From contig NZ_WBMT01000028.1 in NCBI RefSeq assembly GCF_008923185.1, forward strand, positions 1 to 64,000: DNA of 64,000 nt, read 5' to 3'. Positions 43,583 to 52,553 of this stretch are shown here, in pieces. Both the position numbers and the translations under genes were made by a program. The notes under the pieces were generated by a model. It was not told where the DNA came from, ran no database searches, and saw nothing but the letters and a program-made list of their open reading frames with translations. Position 1 is the first letter of the stretch. Each line of letters starts with the position of its first letter. The stretch comes from Actinomadura rudentiformis. GTDB taxonomy: Bacteria; Actinomycetota; Actinomycetes; Streptosporangiales; Streptosporangiaceae.

Positions 43583-43957
43583 TCAGGAGGGAATCTTGTC
43601 GAGGAAGCCGTGCACCGTCTCGATGCGGCCGTCCTCGGCGAAGACCGCCACGTCGAAGCCGATCACCACGGCTTCCGCATCCGCCGGGCCGAGTTCCCAG
43701 GTGAAGCGGGCAAGATCGTGATGGGCGTCGACGTTCCCGGCCAGCCGGAAGACGAAGTCCGGGAACTGCTGCTGCACGGCGGCGATGGTCGCGTCGAGGG
43801 CGTCGCGCCCCTCAGCCACCACGAGCGGGTCGGTGTACGCGGCGTTCTCGGTGCACAGCTCGTCGATGGCGGCTCGGCGGGCGGCGGCGTCCTTCTCGTT
43901 CCAGATGTCGATGTAACGCTGGGCTTGCTTCTGCGCGTCGTAGTTCATGGCCTCCAC
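43583..43957 (-). CDS. NTF2-like (SnoaL) family protein
   Basis: 124 aa. QAQRYIDIWNEKDAAARRAAIDELCTENAAYTDP and HGFLDKIPS are typical of nuclear-transport-factor-2-like polyketide cyclase/hydroxylase folds; activity unknown. Start is GTG 43957 or ATG 43948. Divergent from the transporter gene. Confidence 0.85.
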   Translation of the reverse strand: MEAMNYDAQKQAQRYIDIWNEKDAAARRAAIDELCTENAAYTDPLVVAEGRDALDATIAAVQQQFPDFVFRLAGNVDAHHDLARFTWELGPADAEAVVIGFDVAVFAEDGRIETVHGFLDKIPS

Positions 43958-44051
43958 GGTGCCGAGTGCGGAGGATAAAGGCGATTACCTGCCAGGTCAT
44001 GGGGTTTGCCCCAGTAGTCTCTGCCGAGATCGAGCGGGACGGGGGCGGGCA

Positions 44052-45110
44052 GTGGCGAACGTGGCGATGGTGAGCGCGGGTTCGTGGGTCCGGTCGGGCA
44101 GGCACGCGGCGGTACGGCGGCGTGCTCCAGGAGGAGCGGCCCCGGCCGCCGTCGGCATCGGGCTTGTGGGCGCGCTGTTCTTCTCGTCCTCGTTCATTGC
44201 CAACCGGCTCATGGCCGTGGACGGCGGCGCATGGGAGTGGAGCGCGTCGCTGCGCTTCCTGCTGTCCCTGCCGGTGTTCTTCGTCATCGTGGTGGCCCGG
44301 CCCCGCACTGGCGGGCTTTCGCCGGTCCTGCGGGCCCTGCGCGCGCAGCCGGGCCGGTGGGCGCTGTGGAGCACGGTGGGCTTCGGGCTGTTCTACGCGC
44401 CGCTGTGCATGGCCGCGACGACGGCTCCGGGCTGGATGGTCGCGGCGACCTGGCAGGTGACGATCATCTGCGGGATGTTCCTGGCGCCGTTCCTCTACAC
44501 ACGGGGCGATCATCGGCGCCGGATCCCGGCCACAGGGGTCGCGCTCTCCGGGCTCATCCTGGGCGGCGTCTTCCTCACCCAGCTGGGAGGCGAAGGGCGG
44601 CTGTCGTGGGCTGTCGCCGGTGGCGTCCTCGCGGTGCTGATCGCCGCGGTCGCCTACCCGGTGGGCAACCGCAGAACGATGGAGCTCGCCGGTGACAGCC
44701 TCGACACGTTCCAGCGGCTGCTGGCGATGTCGATCGCGAGCCTGCCGTTCTGGCTCGCGATCGGACTGGCAGGCGGCCTGCGCGCAGGCCTGCCATCATC
44801 CAGCCAGCTCACCGGCACGACCGTGGTCGCGATCTGCTCCGGAGTGATCGCGACCTCTCTGTTCTTCGCCGCGACCCAGCGGGTGCGCGACAACCCCCTG
44901 CGCCTGGCGGCAGTGGAGGCCACCCAGGCCGCCGAAGTGGTCTTCGTGGCGCTCCTGGAGCCAGTGATCCTCTCCGCCGAGCCTCCCGGCCCGGCCGCCT
45001 GGGCCGGCATCCTGGCGATCACCGTAGGCGTGGCCCTCTACGCCTTCGCAGGCCGCCCAGCCGCAAGCCGCCCGACCCCGAAGCCTCCCTCCACAAACGC
45101 ACAGCCTTAG
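44052..45110 (+). CDS. EmrE-type multidrug resistance efflux transporter (DMT superfamily)
   Basis: About 352 aa with roughly 10 TM helices. VGALFFSSSFIANRLMAVDGGAWEWSASLR resembles the large EmrE-like DMT family (PF13536), and a second half with SGVIATSLFFAATQRV follows. The start is uncertain: GTG 44052 has a GGGGGCGGG tract upstream, with GTG 44061 and ATG 44067 as alternatives. Confidence 0.8.
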   Translation: MANVAMVSAGSWVRSGRHAAVRRRAPGGAAPAAVGIGLVGALFFSSSFIANRLMAVDGGAWEWSASLRFLLSLPVFFVIVVARPRTGGLSPVLRALRAQPGRWALWSTVGFGLFYAPLCMAATTAPGWMVAATWQVTIICGMFLAPFLYTRGDHRRRIPATGVALSGLILGGVFLTQLGGEGRLSWAVAGGVLAVLIAAVAYPVGNRRTMELAGDSLDTFQRLLAMSIASLPFWLAIGLAGGLRAGLPSSSQLTGTTVVAICSGVIATSLFFAATQRVRDNPLRLAAVEATQAAEVVFVALLEPVILSAEPPGPAAWAGILAITVGVALYAFAGRPAASRPTPKPPSTNAQP

Positions 45111-45147
45111 CCGAAAGGCCGCACCCGGCACGCGGTCCGGCCTTCGG
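45111..45147 (+). terminator. terminator after EmrE-type gene
   Basis: CCGAAAGGCCG and CGGCCTTCGG form a stem with one bulged A directly after the stop codon. Confidence 0.65.
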
Positions 45148-45210
45148 GGCCTGGAGGATGATGTCGGATTTTCGCTAGTGAGTCGGGTTGGCCTCGGTAA
45201 TGCTGGACCC

Positions 45211-46704
45211 ATGCATGAGGATGTTGAGCGGTGCGTACGGGCGGTCCAGTCCAAGGACGCACGCTTCGACGGGTGGTTCTTCACCGGGGTCGTGACCGCG
45301 GGGATCTACTGCCGGCCGAGTTGCCCGGTCGTCCCGCCGAAGCCCGAGAACATGCGCTTCTACCCGAGCGCGGCGGCCGCTCAGCAGGCCGGATTCCGGG
45401 CCTGCAAGCGGTGCCGGCCCGACGCCAGCCCCGGCTCGCCACAGTGGAACGAGCGTGCCGACGTCGTGGCTCGCGCGATGCGGCTGATCGCTGACGGCGT
45501 GGTGGACCGGGAGGGCGTGCCCGGCCTGGCCTCTCACCTTGGTTACAGCACCCGCCAGATCGAACGGCAGCTCCAGGCCGAACTGGGCGCCGGTCCGCTG
45601 GCCCTGGCCCGGGCCCAGCGCGCCCAGACCGCCCGGCTCCTCATCGAGACGAGCTCCCTGCCGATGGGGGATGTCGCGTTCGCTGCGGGATTCGCCAGCA
45701 TCCGTGCGTTCAACGACACCGTCCGCGAGGTCTTCGCGCTCACCCCGACCCAGCTCCGCGACCGCGTGGCCCGAGGCCATCCGGCTGTCATGGCTGCGGG
45801 GGCGGGGGAGTCGGTGGCGACCCTGTCGCTCCGGCTTCCGTTCCGGGCTCCGTTGTGTCCGGACAATCTGTTCGGCCACCTCGCGGCGACCGGTGTTCCG
45901 GGCGTGGAGGAGTGGCGGGACGGCGCGTACCGCCGCACGCTCCGGTTGCCGAACGGCCATGGCATCGTCACACTGCGGCCCCAGCCGGAGCACGTGACCT
46001 GCACGTTGTCGCTGACCGACGTACGCGACCTGACGATCGCGATCAGCCGGTGCCGGCGCATGCTCGACCTGGACGCCGACCCCGTCGCGGTCGACGACCT
46101 GCTGCGGACGGATCCGGTGCTCGCGCCGCTCGTCGACAAGGCTCCAGGGCGGCGGGTGCCGCGTACGGTCGACGCGGAGGAATTCGCCGTACGGGCGGTC
46201 CTCGGGCAGCAAGTCTCGACGGCGGCCGCGCGTACGCATGCCGCACGGCTGGTGACCGCCCATGGCCAGCCGGTCGTCGATCCGGATGGCGGCCTCACCC
46301 ATGTGTTCCCCGACTCCACTGCCTTGGCGGAGCTCGACCCGGCCCAGCTGGCCTTCCCACAGACGCGCCGTACGACGCTCACCACGCTGGTGGGGGCGCT
46401 GGCGGCGGGTGAGATCGATCTGGGCGTCGGCAGCGACTGGACCGAGGCCCGGAGCCGGCTCGCCGCGCTGCCCGGGGTTGGTCCCTGGACCGTCGAGACG
46501 ATCGCCATGCGCGCGCTCGGCGACCCCGACGCCTTCATCCCCGGCGATCTCGGCGTCCGTCTGGCGGCCCGCGAACTCGGGCTTCCCGCCACACCGGCGG
46601 CGCTCACCAAACGTTCCGCGTCCTGGCGCCCCTGGCGGGCGTACGCGGTGCAGTACCTGTGGGCGACCGGCGATCACGCCATCAACCGGTTGCCCGCCGC
46701 CTGA
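45211..46704 (+). CDS. alkA: Ada-AlkA fusion: AraC-type regulator and 3-methyladenine DNA glycosylase
   Basis: 497 aa. The N-terminal Ada metal/methyl-acceptor domain has all four Cys (34, 38, 65, 68), matching the pattern in E. coli Ada where Cys38 accepts the phosphotriester methyl group. The AraC HTH follows (~85-185), then the AlkA glycosylase (~200-497) with the HhH-GPD motif LPGVGPWTVETIAMRALGDPDAF containing the catalytic Asp. It would sense methylated DNA, activate adaptive-response genes and excise alkylated bases. TAATGC ends 7 nt before the ATG (leaderless). ogt follows at 17 bp. Confidence 0.94.
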   Translation: MHEDVERCVRAVQSKDARFDGWFFTGVVTAGIYCRPSCPVVPPKPENMRFYPSAAAAQQAGFRACKRCRPDASPGSPQWNERADVVARAMRLIADGVVDREGVPGLASHLGYSTRQIERQLQAELGAGPLALARAQRAQTARLLIETSSLPMGDVAFAAGFASIRAFNDTVREVFALTPTQLRDRVARGHPAVMAAGAGESVATLSLRLPFRAPLCPDNLFGHLAATGVPGVEEWRDGAYRRTLRLPNGHGIVTLRPQPEHVTCTLSLTDVRDLTIAISRCRRMLDLDADPVAVDDLLRTDPVLAPLVDKAPGRRVPRTVDAEEFAVRAVLGQQVSTAAARTHAARLVTAHGQPVVDPDGGLTHVFPDSTALAELDPAQLAFPQTRRTTLTTLVGALAAGEIDLGVGSDWTEARSRLAALPGVGPWTVETIAMRALGDPDAFIPGDLGVRLAARELGLPATPAALTKRSASWRPWRAYAVQYLWATGDHAINRLPAA

Positions 46705-46721
46705 CCGACGAGAGGACCAAG

Positions 46722-47255
46722 ATGATGATTTCGGGGCACCGTACGCACGCGGTGCTGGAGAGCCCGTACGGCCCGCTGACCATGGTGGCCACCGACGGTG
46801 TGCTCTCCGGGCTCTACATGAACCTCCAGCGGCACCGTCCCGCCGAGGAGCTGTTCGGCGAACGGGAGCCTGATGGCCGGACCCCTCCGTTCGGCCAAGT
46901 CGTCGAGCAGTTGGAGGCGTACTTCGCGGGCGAACTCACGGACTTCGATCTGCCGCTGGCTCTCCATGGCACGCCGTTCCAGCGCACGGTCTGGGAGGCG
47001 CTGCAAGAGATCCCGTACGGCGAGACGATCTCGTACGGGCAGCTGGCCCAGCAGATCGGCAAGCCGTCCGCCTCACGCGCCGTCGGCCTGGCGAACGGCA
47101 AGAACCCGATCAGCATCATCGTCCCGTGCCATCGCGTGGTGGGCTCCAGCGGCAGCCTCACCGGTTACGGCGGCGGTCTGGAGCGCAAACGCCGCCTGCT
47201 CGACTTCGAACACGGCGTCCGCACCGCCGAAGACCCCACAGCGACCCTGTTTTAA
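46722..47255 (+). CDS. ogt: methylated-DNA-[protein]-cysteine S-methyltransferase
   Basis: 177 aa. The active-site motif IIVPCHRV has acceptor Cys136, and the Asn-hinge region ASRAVGLANGKNP is present. It transfers O6-alkyl groups from guanine to itself irreversibly. GAGAGGA lies 6 nt before the ATG. Operon with the Ada-AlkA gene, so probably induced by alkylation. Confidence 0.96.
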   Translation: MMISGHRTHAVLESPYGPLTMVATDGVLSGLYMNLQRHRPAEELFGEREPDGRTPPFGQVVEQLEAYFAGELTDFDLPLALHGTPFQRTVWEALQEIPYGETISYGQLAQQIGKPSASRAVGLANGKNPISIIVPCHRVVGSSGSLTGYGGGLERKRRLLDFEHGVRTAEDPTATLF

Positions 47256-47267
47256 CCGCATTCCCCG

Positions 47268-47525
47268 GCCTGCGGCTCGGCTGGCGGCCCGGCCTGCGGC
47301 CCGCCTTGCGGCCTGGCCTACGGCTCGGTGGGCTGGCCTACGGCTCGGCTTGCGGCTCGGCTTGCGGCCCGCCTTGCGGCCTGGCCTATGGCCCGCCTTG
47401 CGGCCCGGCTGGCGGCCCGGCTTGCGCTCCGCCTGGCGGCCCGGCCTGGCGGCCCGGCCTGCGGTTCGGCTGGCGGCCCGGCCTGCGGCCTGCTGCCTGG
47501 CGGCTCGGCTGGCGGCTCGGCCTAG
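47268..47525. repeat. 12-bp tandem repeat array
   Basis: About 21 copies of a degenerate GGCTTGCGGCYC 12-mer. It ends before the dnaN-like gene leader. The plus-strand frame would give a Leu/Ala/Arg tetrapeptide repeat, but no start or bias supports a gene. From 47526 to 47759 I see only the dnaN leader. Confidence 0.85.
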
Positions 47526-47759
47526 TCGGACTTGTGGCGCTGCATCGCTCGCGAGCTTTCGCCGGAGCTTCGCCTTTGGCTCGTTCCGTCGTCAGGCCTT
47601 CGGTCGCGCTCGCGGTGGCCGGGGTCGTCGCGTGGTCGTGCTCCCCGGCTGAGCTGCTCTCGCCTCTGCCGCTGTTCTGAGGCGGATTCTGGGGAAGGGT
47701 CGTTTTGTCTGTGGGTGAGACTAGCGTTCGAGTTCAGGCGTGAGTTGAGGGGACGCGAC

Positions 47760-48920
47760 ATGGTGGAGTTCCGGGTCGAACGACAGACGCTCGCCGAGGC
47801 GGTGTCCTGGGCGGCGCGCACGTTGCCCGCCCGGCCAGCGCTGCCCGTCCTGGCCGGGATGCTCGTCGAGGCCACGGCCGGTGGCGGTCTCATCCTGGCG
47901 GGATTCGATTACGAGGTCTCGGCCCGTGCTGAGGTGGAGGCGAACGTCGCCGAGCCGGGTCGCGTTCTCGTGCCGGGCAGGTTGCTCGCCGAGATCGTCC
48001 GGAACCTTCCTCCACAGCCTGTGGATTTCTCGACCAAGGGCACGGAGGTCGTGGTCCGCTGCGGCAGCGTCGAGTTCGGGCTGCAGATGATGCCGGTCGA
48101 GGACTACCCGACGCTGCCGACCGCCCCCGACCAGGCGGGCACCTTGCGGGGTGACCTGTTCGCCGAGGCGGTCACGCAGGTCACGCCCGCCGCCGGCCGG
48201 GACGACACGCTCCCCATGCTGACCGGCGTACGCATCGATTTCGAAGGCGACACGATGTGGCTCGCCTGCACCGACCGCTACAGGATCGCCGCCCGCGAGC
48301 TGACCTGGTCGCCGTCGAGCCCCGATTTCACCGCCGGGATCGTCGTCCCCGCCCGTACCCTCGCCGACACGGCCAAGTCCATCCGGGCGGGAGACGAGGT
48401 CATGATCGGCCTCTCGGGCAGCGGCGACACCCTGATCGGTGTCGAGAGCGGCGGCCGGAGCATGACCACGCGGCTGCTGGACGAGCAGTACATCAACTAC
48501 CGCAGCCGGCTCACGGGGGAATGGACCACTGAGGCCCGGGTGCGCACGGCGCCGTTCGCCGAGGCCCTCAAGCGGGTGGCGCTGGTCACCGAGCGCAACA
48601 CCCCGGTCCGCCTCGCCTTCTCCGCGGACGAGGTGCAGATCCGCGCTGCCTCCGGCGACGCCGCCCGCGCCAACGAGTCCCTGCCGGGCAGCCTGATCGG
48701 CGATGAGATCGACATCGCCTTCAGCCCTCACTACCTGCTCGACGGCCTCGCCGGCGTCCACACCGAGTTCGCGCGCCTCCAGTGCACGGGCCCCACCAAG
48801 GCCGCGCTCCTCAGCGCCATCCCGGACCGCGAAGGCGATGAGGCCGCCACCGCCCCCGTGGACACCGACGAAGACACAGGCTTCCGCTACCTGGTCATGC
48901 CCGTCCGCCTCACCAGCTGA
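47760..48920 (+). CDS. dnaN: DNA polymerase III beta subunit (sliding clamp), DnaN family
   Basis: 386 aa, full-length clamp. It has three clamp domains, beginning FRVERQTLAEAVSWAARTLPARPALPVL; the peptide-binding pocket C-terminus VMPVRL is conserved. ATG start, GAGGGGA about 7-12 nt upstream. No dnaA, recF or gyrB neighbours are seen, so this could be a second copy serving translesion or repair synthesis next to alkylation repair genes, rather than the oriC-linked clamp. That is inference; only the whole genome would show it. Confidence 0.92.
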   Translation: MVEFRVERQTLAEAVSWAARTLPARPALPVLAGMLVEATAGGGLILAGFDYEVSARAEVEANVAEPGRVLVPGRLLAEIVRNLPPQPVDFSTKGTEVVVRCGSVEFGLQMMPVEDYPTLPTAPDQAGTLRGDLFAEAVTQVTPAAGRDDTLPMLTGVRIDFEGDTMWLACTDRYRIAARELTWSPSSPDFTAGIVVPARTLADTAKSIRAGDEVMIGLSGSGDTLIGVESGGRSMTTRLLDEQYINYRSRLTGEWTTEARVRTAPFAEALKRVALVTERNTPVRLAFSADEVQIRAASGDAARANESLPGSLIGDEIDIAFSPHYLLDGLAGVHTEFARLQCTGPTKAALLSAIPDREGDEAATAPVDTDEDTGFRYLVMPVRLTS

Positions 48921-49012
48921 CCACCGACCACTGGTCGCGCCGCCAGCGTCATGTCATGTGCCGGCGTGCCGGAGGTCCTGCGGGCCGCGAGTCCGGATTT
49001 CTGTGGCCTGGG

Positions 49013-50050
49013 TCAGTCGCTGGATTGGGCGCTGATCGTGGAGTCGGTGTCCATGGCGGTGGCACGTACCACCTGGTGGGAGCCGACCATGCAGACGCCG
49101 TCCGGCACCGACGCGGAGGCCAGCCAGACCGTGCTGTCGCCCATGGGCTGCGGCGAGGTGGCCACGGTCCAGCGGTGGCCGTCGTAGTGGGCGAGTTCGC
49201 CGTGGCCGCCCGCGACCCAGACGTCGTCGGGGGCGGTCGCCGTGATCGTGTTGGCGGCGGTGATCGGAGCCTTGACGCGCTTCCACTTCCGGCCGTTCCA
49301 CTGCAGTACGCGATCACGACCGACCGCCCACGCCTCGTCCGGCGCGATCGCGATCACGTCGGTGAGCGGGAAGCGGGTCGACGGGCAGGGCACGCGGGCC
49401 CAGGCTCGTCCGTCGTAGTGCATGATCAGCCCGGCCCGGTCGTCGGCACCGACCGCCCAGACGTCGTCGGGGCCGCTGGCGGACACCGCGAGCAGCTTGC
49501 CCTTCGGGATCTGCGGCATCGGCACGGCCTGCCAGTCCGTGCCGGACCAGTGCAGGGCGACCGGCCCCGCCGCGCCCCAGGGGAAGCCGTGACCGACCGC
49601 CCAGGCCCCGACCCCCGCTGCCGTCACGTCCGTGAGCACATAGTCGCTGGCCGGCTCGGGAGCGGCAGATGCAGACCAGGACGAACCGTTCCAATGCCGG
49701 ATCAGCGGGACCTCGGTGCCGCCCAGCCGGTCGTAGCCGCCGCCCACCGCGATGGCCCGTACGGGGCCGGAGGTCAGCGCGATGCCCTGGATGCCCGCGC
49801 CGACGAGCGCCGCCTCCGGCTCGGGGCCGGGCGGCACGACCCATGAAGATCCGTCCCAGCGGGCGAGCAGCGGCTGCTGGTCGGCGTGGCCGGCGACCCA
49901 GATATCGGTCGGCGACGCGGCGGCCACCGCGGACAGGAGATGCGGCGCGTCGGCGACGGCCGGGTCGATCGGCTGCCAGGTGGTCCCACCGGGGAGGACC
50001 ATTACCGCGCTTTTCACCCTGGCGCGGTCATGGGTCTCTGGTCGGTTCAC
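49013..50050 (-). CDS. beta-propeller-like repeat protein, unknown function
   Basis: 345 aa, no signal peptide. About six or seven blades of 40-50 residues recur with a DVWAVG/DIWVAG strand (e.g. SPTDIWVAG, GPDDVWAVG, APDEAWAVG, APDDVWVAG) followed by HWNGSSW/HYDGRAW-type strands. A cytosolic Kelch/WD-like propeller used for binding is likely; no catalytic signature. Confidence 0.7.
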   Translation of the reverse strand: MNRPETHDRARVKSAVMVLPGGTTWQPIDPAVADAPHLLSAVAAASPTDIWVAGHADQQPLLARWDGSSWVVPPGPEPEAALVGAGIQGIALTSGPVRAIAVGGGYDRLGGTEVPLIRHWNGSSWSASAAPEPASDYVLTDVTAAGVGAWAVGHGFPWGAAGPVALHWSGTDWQAVPMPQIPKGKLLAVSASGPDDVWAVGADDRAGLIMHYDGRAWARVPCPSTRFPLTDVIAIAPDEAWAVGRDRVLQWNGRKWKRVKAPITAANTITATAPDDVWVAGGHGELAHYDGHRWTVATSPQPMGDSTVWLASASVPDGVCMVGSHQVVRATAMDTDSTISAQSSD

Positions 50051-50188
50051 CGTTCATAGCCCCTTTGGGGTGAGACGACACCTTTCGAGCGGGATCATCG
50101 ACCGTCGAAGGGGTTGTTGACAAGCGTCCGCACAATTCCGCAACGATCGGATGGGGATGGTGCGTTCCATCGTCACCGGCACTTCAGG

Positions 50189-50752
50189 TCACGGGTCCAG
50201 TACGGCGAGTGTGAAGCGCACGTCAGCGGCCGTCTCGTTGCCGTACGCATGCGGTCTGTCACCGACGAACACGGCGGCCGTCCCAGCGGCCAGCGTGTCC
50301 GCGTGACCGTCTACGTTCAGAGTGAGTATTCCCTCCTGAACGTGGATGAGTTCCTTGGTGCCAGGGATATGGGCCTCGCTTTCCCTGAGCTCGCCTGGCC
50401 TGAGCAGCCAGTCCCATAGTTCCAGGGATGGGCGTGGATCGCTGCCCGCAAGGAGAGTTCCGGTGCCGCCGTCCGGGCCGCGCCAGAGCACCACGTGCCG
50501 GTCCGGGGGGAACAGCCGGACGAGTGGTTCGTCCCGCACTTGGACGAGCTGTGTCAGGGAGACCCCGAGCGCGTCCGAGACGCGGATCAGCGTGCTGAGA
50601 TTGGGGTTGCCGCGGCCCTGTTCCAAGCCGACCAGCACACCCTTGCTCACCCCGGCGCGTGCGGCGAGTTCGTCGAGGCTCCAGCCGTGGCGGCCACGCA
50701 GGGTCCGCACGGTCCTGGCCACGGCCCCGCCGATCAGTTCCTGCTCGCTCAC
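50189..50752 (-). CDS. XRE-cupin transcriptional regulator
   Basis: 187 aa. HTH at 10-65 (LDELAARAGVSKGVLVGLEQG) plus a C-terminal cupin at ~105-185 (ELIHVQEGILTLNVDG), which binds a small ligand. GTG start with AGGAGG 4 nt upstream. Divergent from the B3/4-EamA operon; the dyad at 50804-50825 is the likely operator. Homologues control amino-acid metabolism or export genes, consistent with the neighbours. Confidence 0.92.
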   Translation of the reverse strand: MSEQELIGGAVARTVRTLRGRHGWSLDELAARAGVSKGVLVGLEQGRGNPNLSTLIRVSDALGVSLTQLVQVRDEPLVRLFPPDRHVVLWRGPDGGTGTLLAGSDPRPSLELWDWLLRPGELRESEAHIPGTKELIHVQEGILTLNVDGHADTLAAGTAAVFVGDRPHAYGNETAADVRFTLAVLDP

Positions 50753-50803
50753 GCTGCCTCCTGTCCGGGCCCAGATTAGAGGCAGTGGACGTATGGGTCG
50801 TTA

Positions 50804-50825
50804 TAGTGCCCTCGGCAGTGCACTA
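50804..50825. promoter_or_regulatory. operator candidate for XRE-cupin regulator
   Basis: TAGTGC-N10-GCACTA is a perfect 6-bp inverted repeat in the 108-bp divergent gap. A TATAGT -10-like element overlaps its left arm. Confidence 0.5.
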
Positions 50826-50860
50826 AAATGACCGCATTGCCGATCGATGGAGGGATGCAA

Positions 50861-51529
50861 GTGCTGGATCAGATCATCGTTGACCAGGCCGTACGGGATC
50901 TGCGCCCGGACTTCGCGGTGCTCGCCATCACGGCTGAGGGACTGGTGAACGGGCCGAGCGACGACACCGCGTTCGACTGGCTGGCCGTCGCCGGCGAACG
51001 GTCCGGCGACGCCCAGGAGCACCCCCACGTGCTCGCCTGGCGTGAGGCCTACCAGGCCTTCGGTGCCAAGCCGAAGCGGACCAGGCCATCGGTCGACGCC
51101 CTGATCCGCCGCGCCGACTCCCTGCCCGCGATCAACAAGGTCGTCGACGCCTACAACGCGGTCAGCGTCGAGTACGTCCTGCCGATCGGCGGCGAGGACC
51201 TCGACGGCTACCACGGGGCGGCCCGCCTGGTCCGGGCGGCCGGCGACGAGTCGTTCGACGTCATCGCCAACGGCGAGCCGGCCGTGGAGCATCCCGCGCC
51301 GGGCGAGGTGGTCTGGCGGGACGACGAAGGCGTCACCTGCAGGCGGTGGAACTGGCGGCAGTGCATCCGTACGCGCGTCACCGAGGACACCAAGAACGTC
51401 CTCTTCCTCCTGGAGCGCCTCGAACCGTACCCGCTTGACCGGCTCCACGAAGCGGGCGACGACCTGGCGGCCCGGCTGCGCGTGATCTCCCCGGACGTCC
51501 GGATCCAGAGCCGGCTGATCGGCGCCTAG
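50861..51529 (+). CDS. B3/4 (tRNA-editing-like) domain protein
   Basis: 222 aa from GTG 50861, chosen because GGAGGG lies 6 nt upstream; ATG 50828 and 50855 are alternatives. FDWLAVAGERSG, AWREAYQAFGAKPKRTRPSV, INKVVDAYNAVSVEYVLPIG and WNWRQCIRTRVTEDTKN match the B3/4 domain that in PheRS edits mischarged tRNA. Stand-alone versions may deacylate tRNA or act on amino acids. Co-transcribed with the EamA gene (2 bp gap). Confidence 0.87.
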   Translation: MLDQIIVDQAVRDLRPDFAVLAITAEGLVNGPSDDTAFDWLAVAGERSGDAQEHPHVLAWREAYQAFGAKPKRTRPSVDALIRRADSLPAINKVVDAYNAVSVEYVLPIGGEDLDGYHGAARLVRAAGDESFDVIANGEPAVEHPAPGEVVWRDDEGVTCRRWNWRQCIRTRVTEDTKNVLFLLERLEPYPLDRLHEAGDDLAARLRVISPDVRIQSRLIGA

Positions 51530-51531
51530 CG

Positions 51532-52395
51532 ATGGTGACCGTTCTTGCCCTGGGCGCTGCCCTTTCGTACGGCGTGGCCGACTTCCTCGGCGGCGCCGTC
51601 GCCCGGCGCTCGACCGCGCTCAAGGCGCTGCTCTGGTGCGTCCCGACCGGGCTGGTGTTCGTCATGATCGCGACCCTGCTGACCGGAGGCACGCCGTCCG
51701 TTTCCTCGATGGCGTGGGGGTTCGGAGCGGGAGTGGCCGGCGGCACGGGCCTGATCACGTTCTACCGCGCGCTGGCGCAGGGCCCGATGAGCGTCGTCGC
51801 CCCGGTCTCCGCGCTGACCGCGTCCCTCCTGCCGGTCGGCGTCGGCCTGCTCCGCGGCGAACGGCTCGACACCACCGTCCTCCTCGGCGTGCTTCTCTGC
51901 CTGGTCGCGATCGGCATGGTGAGCATGGAGGAGAACGGCGAAGAGCGCCAAGCAGCCACCAGCTGGCTGGACAACGGTCCCGTCATGGCCGGGCTGTCCG
52001 GAGCCTGCTTCGGCGTCTTCTTCATCCTCCTCAAAGAGGCGGGCGACGGCTCGGGCCTCTGGCCGCTCGTCGCCGCCAGAACAGGCAACCTCGTCGTCAT
52101 CCTCGTGGCGTTCCTGCTCCTCGCCCGGCTGCGCCCCGACACGGGCCCCAAGGTCTCGGGCCGTCTTCTGATCGGACTGGCCCTGCTCTCGGGCGCCCTC
52201 GACGCCGGGGCCAACGCGCTCTACTTCCTCGCGGTCCAGGATGGGATGCTCAGCCTCGCCGCCGTCCTCACCTCGCTCTACCCGGCGGTCACGGTGCTGA
52301 TGGCGAGGATCGCCTACAGCGAGCGTCTTCGCGCCGTACAGCAGATCGGTCTCGCCATGGCCGCGGCAGGCGTGGCCCTCGTCACGGTCGGCTGA
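51532..52395 (+). CDS. EamA family (DMT) transporter
   Basis: 287 aa with ten TM helices in two EamA halves; GLITFYRALAQGPMSVVAPVSAL and ANALYFLAVQDGMLSLAAVLTSLYPAVTVLMA are the repeated family signatures. Likely exports amino acids or related metabolites. Starts 2 bp after the B3/4 gene. Confidence 0.9.
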   Translation: MVTVLALGAALSYGVADFLGGAVARRSTALKALLWCVPTGLVFVMIATLLTGGTPSVSSMAWGFGAGVAGGTGLITFYRALAQGPMSVVAPVSALTASLLPVGVGLLRGERLDTTVLLGVLLCLVAIGMVSMEENGEERQAATSWLDNGPVMAGLSGACFGVFFILLKEAGDGSGLWPLVAARTGNLVVILVAFLLLARLRPDTGPKVSGRLLIGLALLSGALDAGANALYFLAVQDGMLSLAAVLTSLYPAVTVLMARIAYSERLRAVQQIGLAMAAAGVALVTVG

Positions 52396-52443
52396 TCTCT
52401 GACCACGCCTGACTGGGGAACCTGACAGAGAACCCGCGTCTTT

Positions 52444-52513
52444 TGTGACACATCACACCACTTGTTGGGCCAAATCGTCACAAATACGCTCAGGCCAACC
52501 TTGACCCGGGTCA
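52444..52513. promoter_or_regulatory. palindromes upstream of snapalysin gene
   Basis: TGTGA-CACA-TCACA (52444-52457) and the perfect palindrome TGACCCGGGTCA (52502-52513) lie upstream of the protease start. Snapalysin genes in Streptomyces are controlled by LysR-type activators, but no such gene is adjacent. The TGTGA dyad has a 4-nt, not 6-nt, centre, so it is not a canonical CRP site. Confidence 0.4.
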
Positions 52514-52553
52514 CCGCAGTGCAGCTCCTTACGGCCCAGAGGAGGCCCCCCGC

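Noticed and set aside
47268..47525. Leu/Ala/Arg tetrapeptide repeat protein
   Set aside because: Derived from a 12-bp tandem repeat; no start codon with ribosome-binding site and no coding bias.
52444..52457. CRP binding site
   Set aside because: The dyad centre is 4 nt rather than 6 nt; kept only as an unassigned palindrome.
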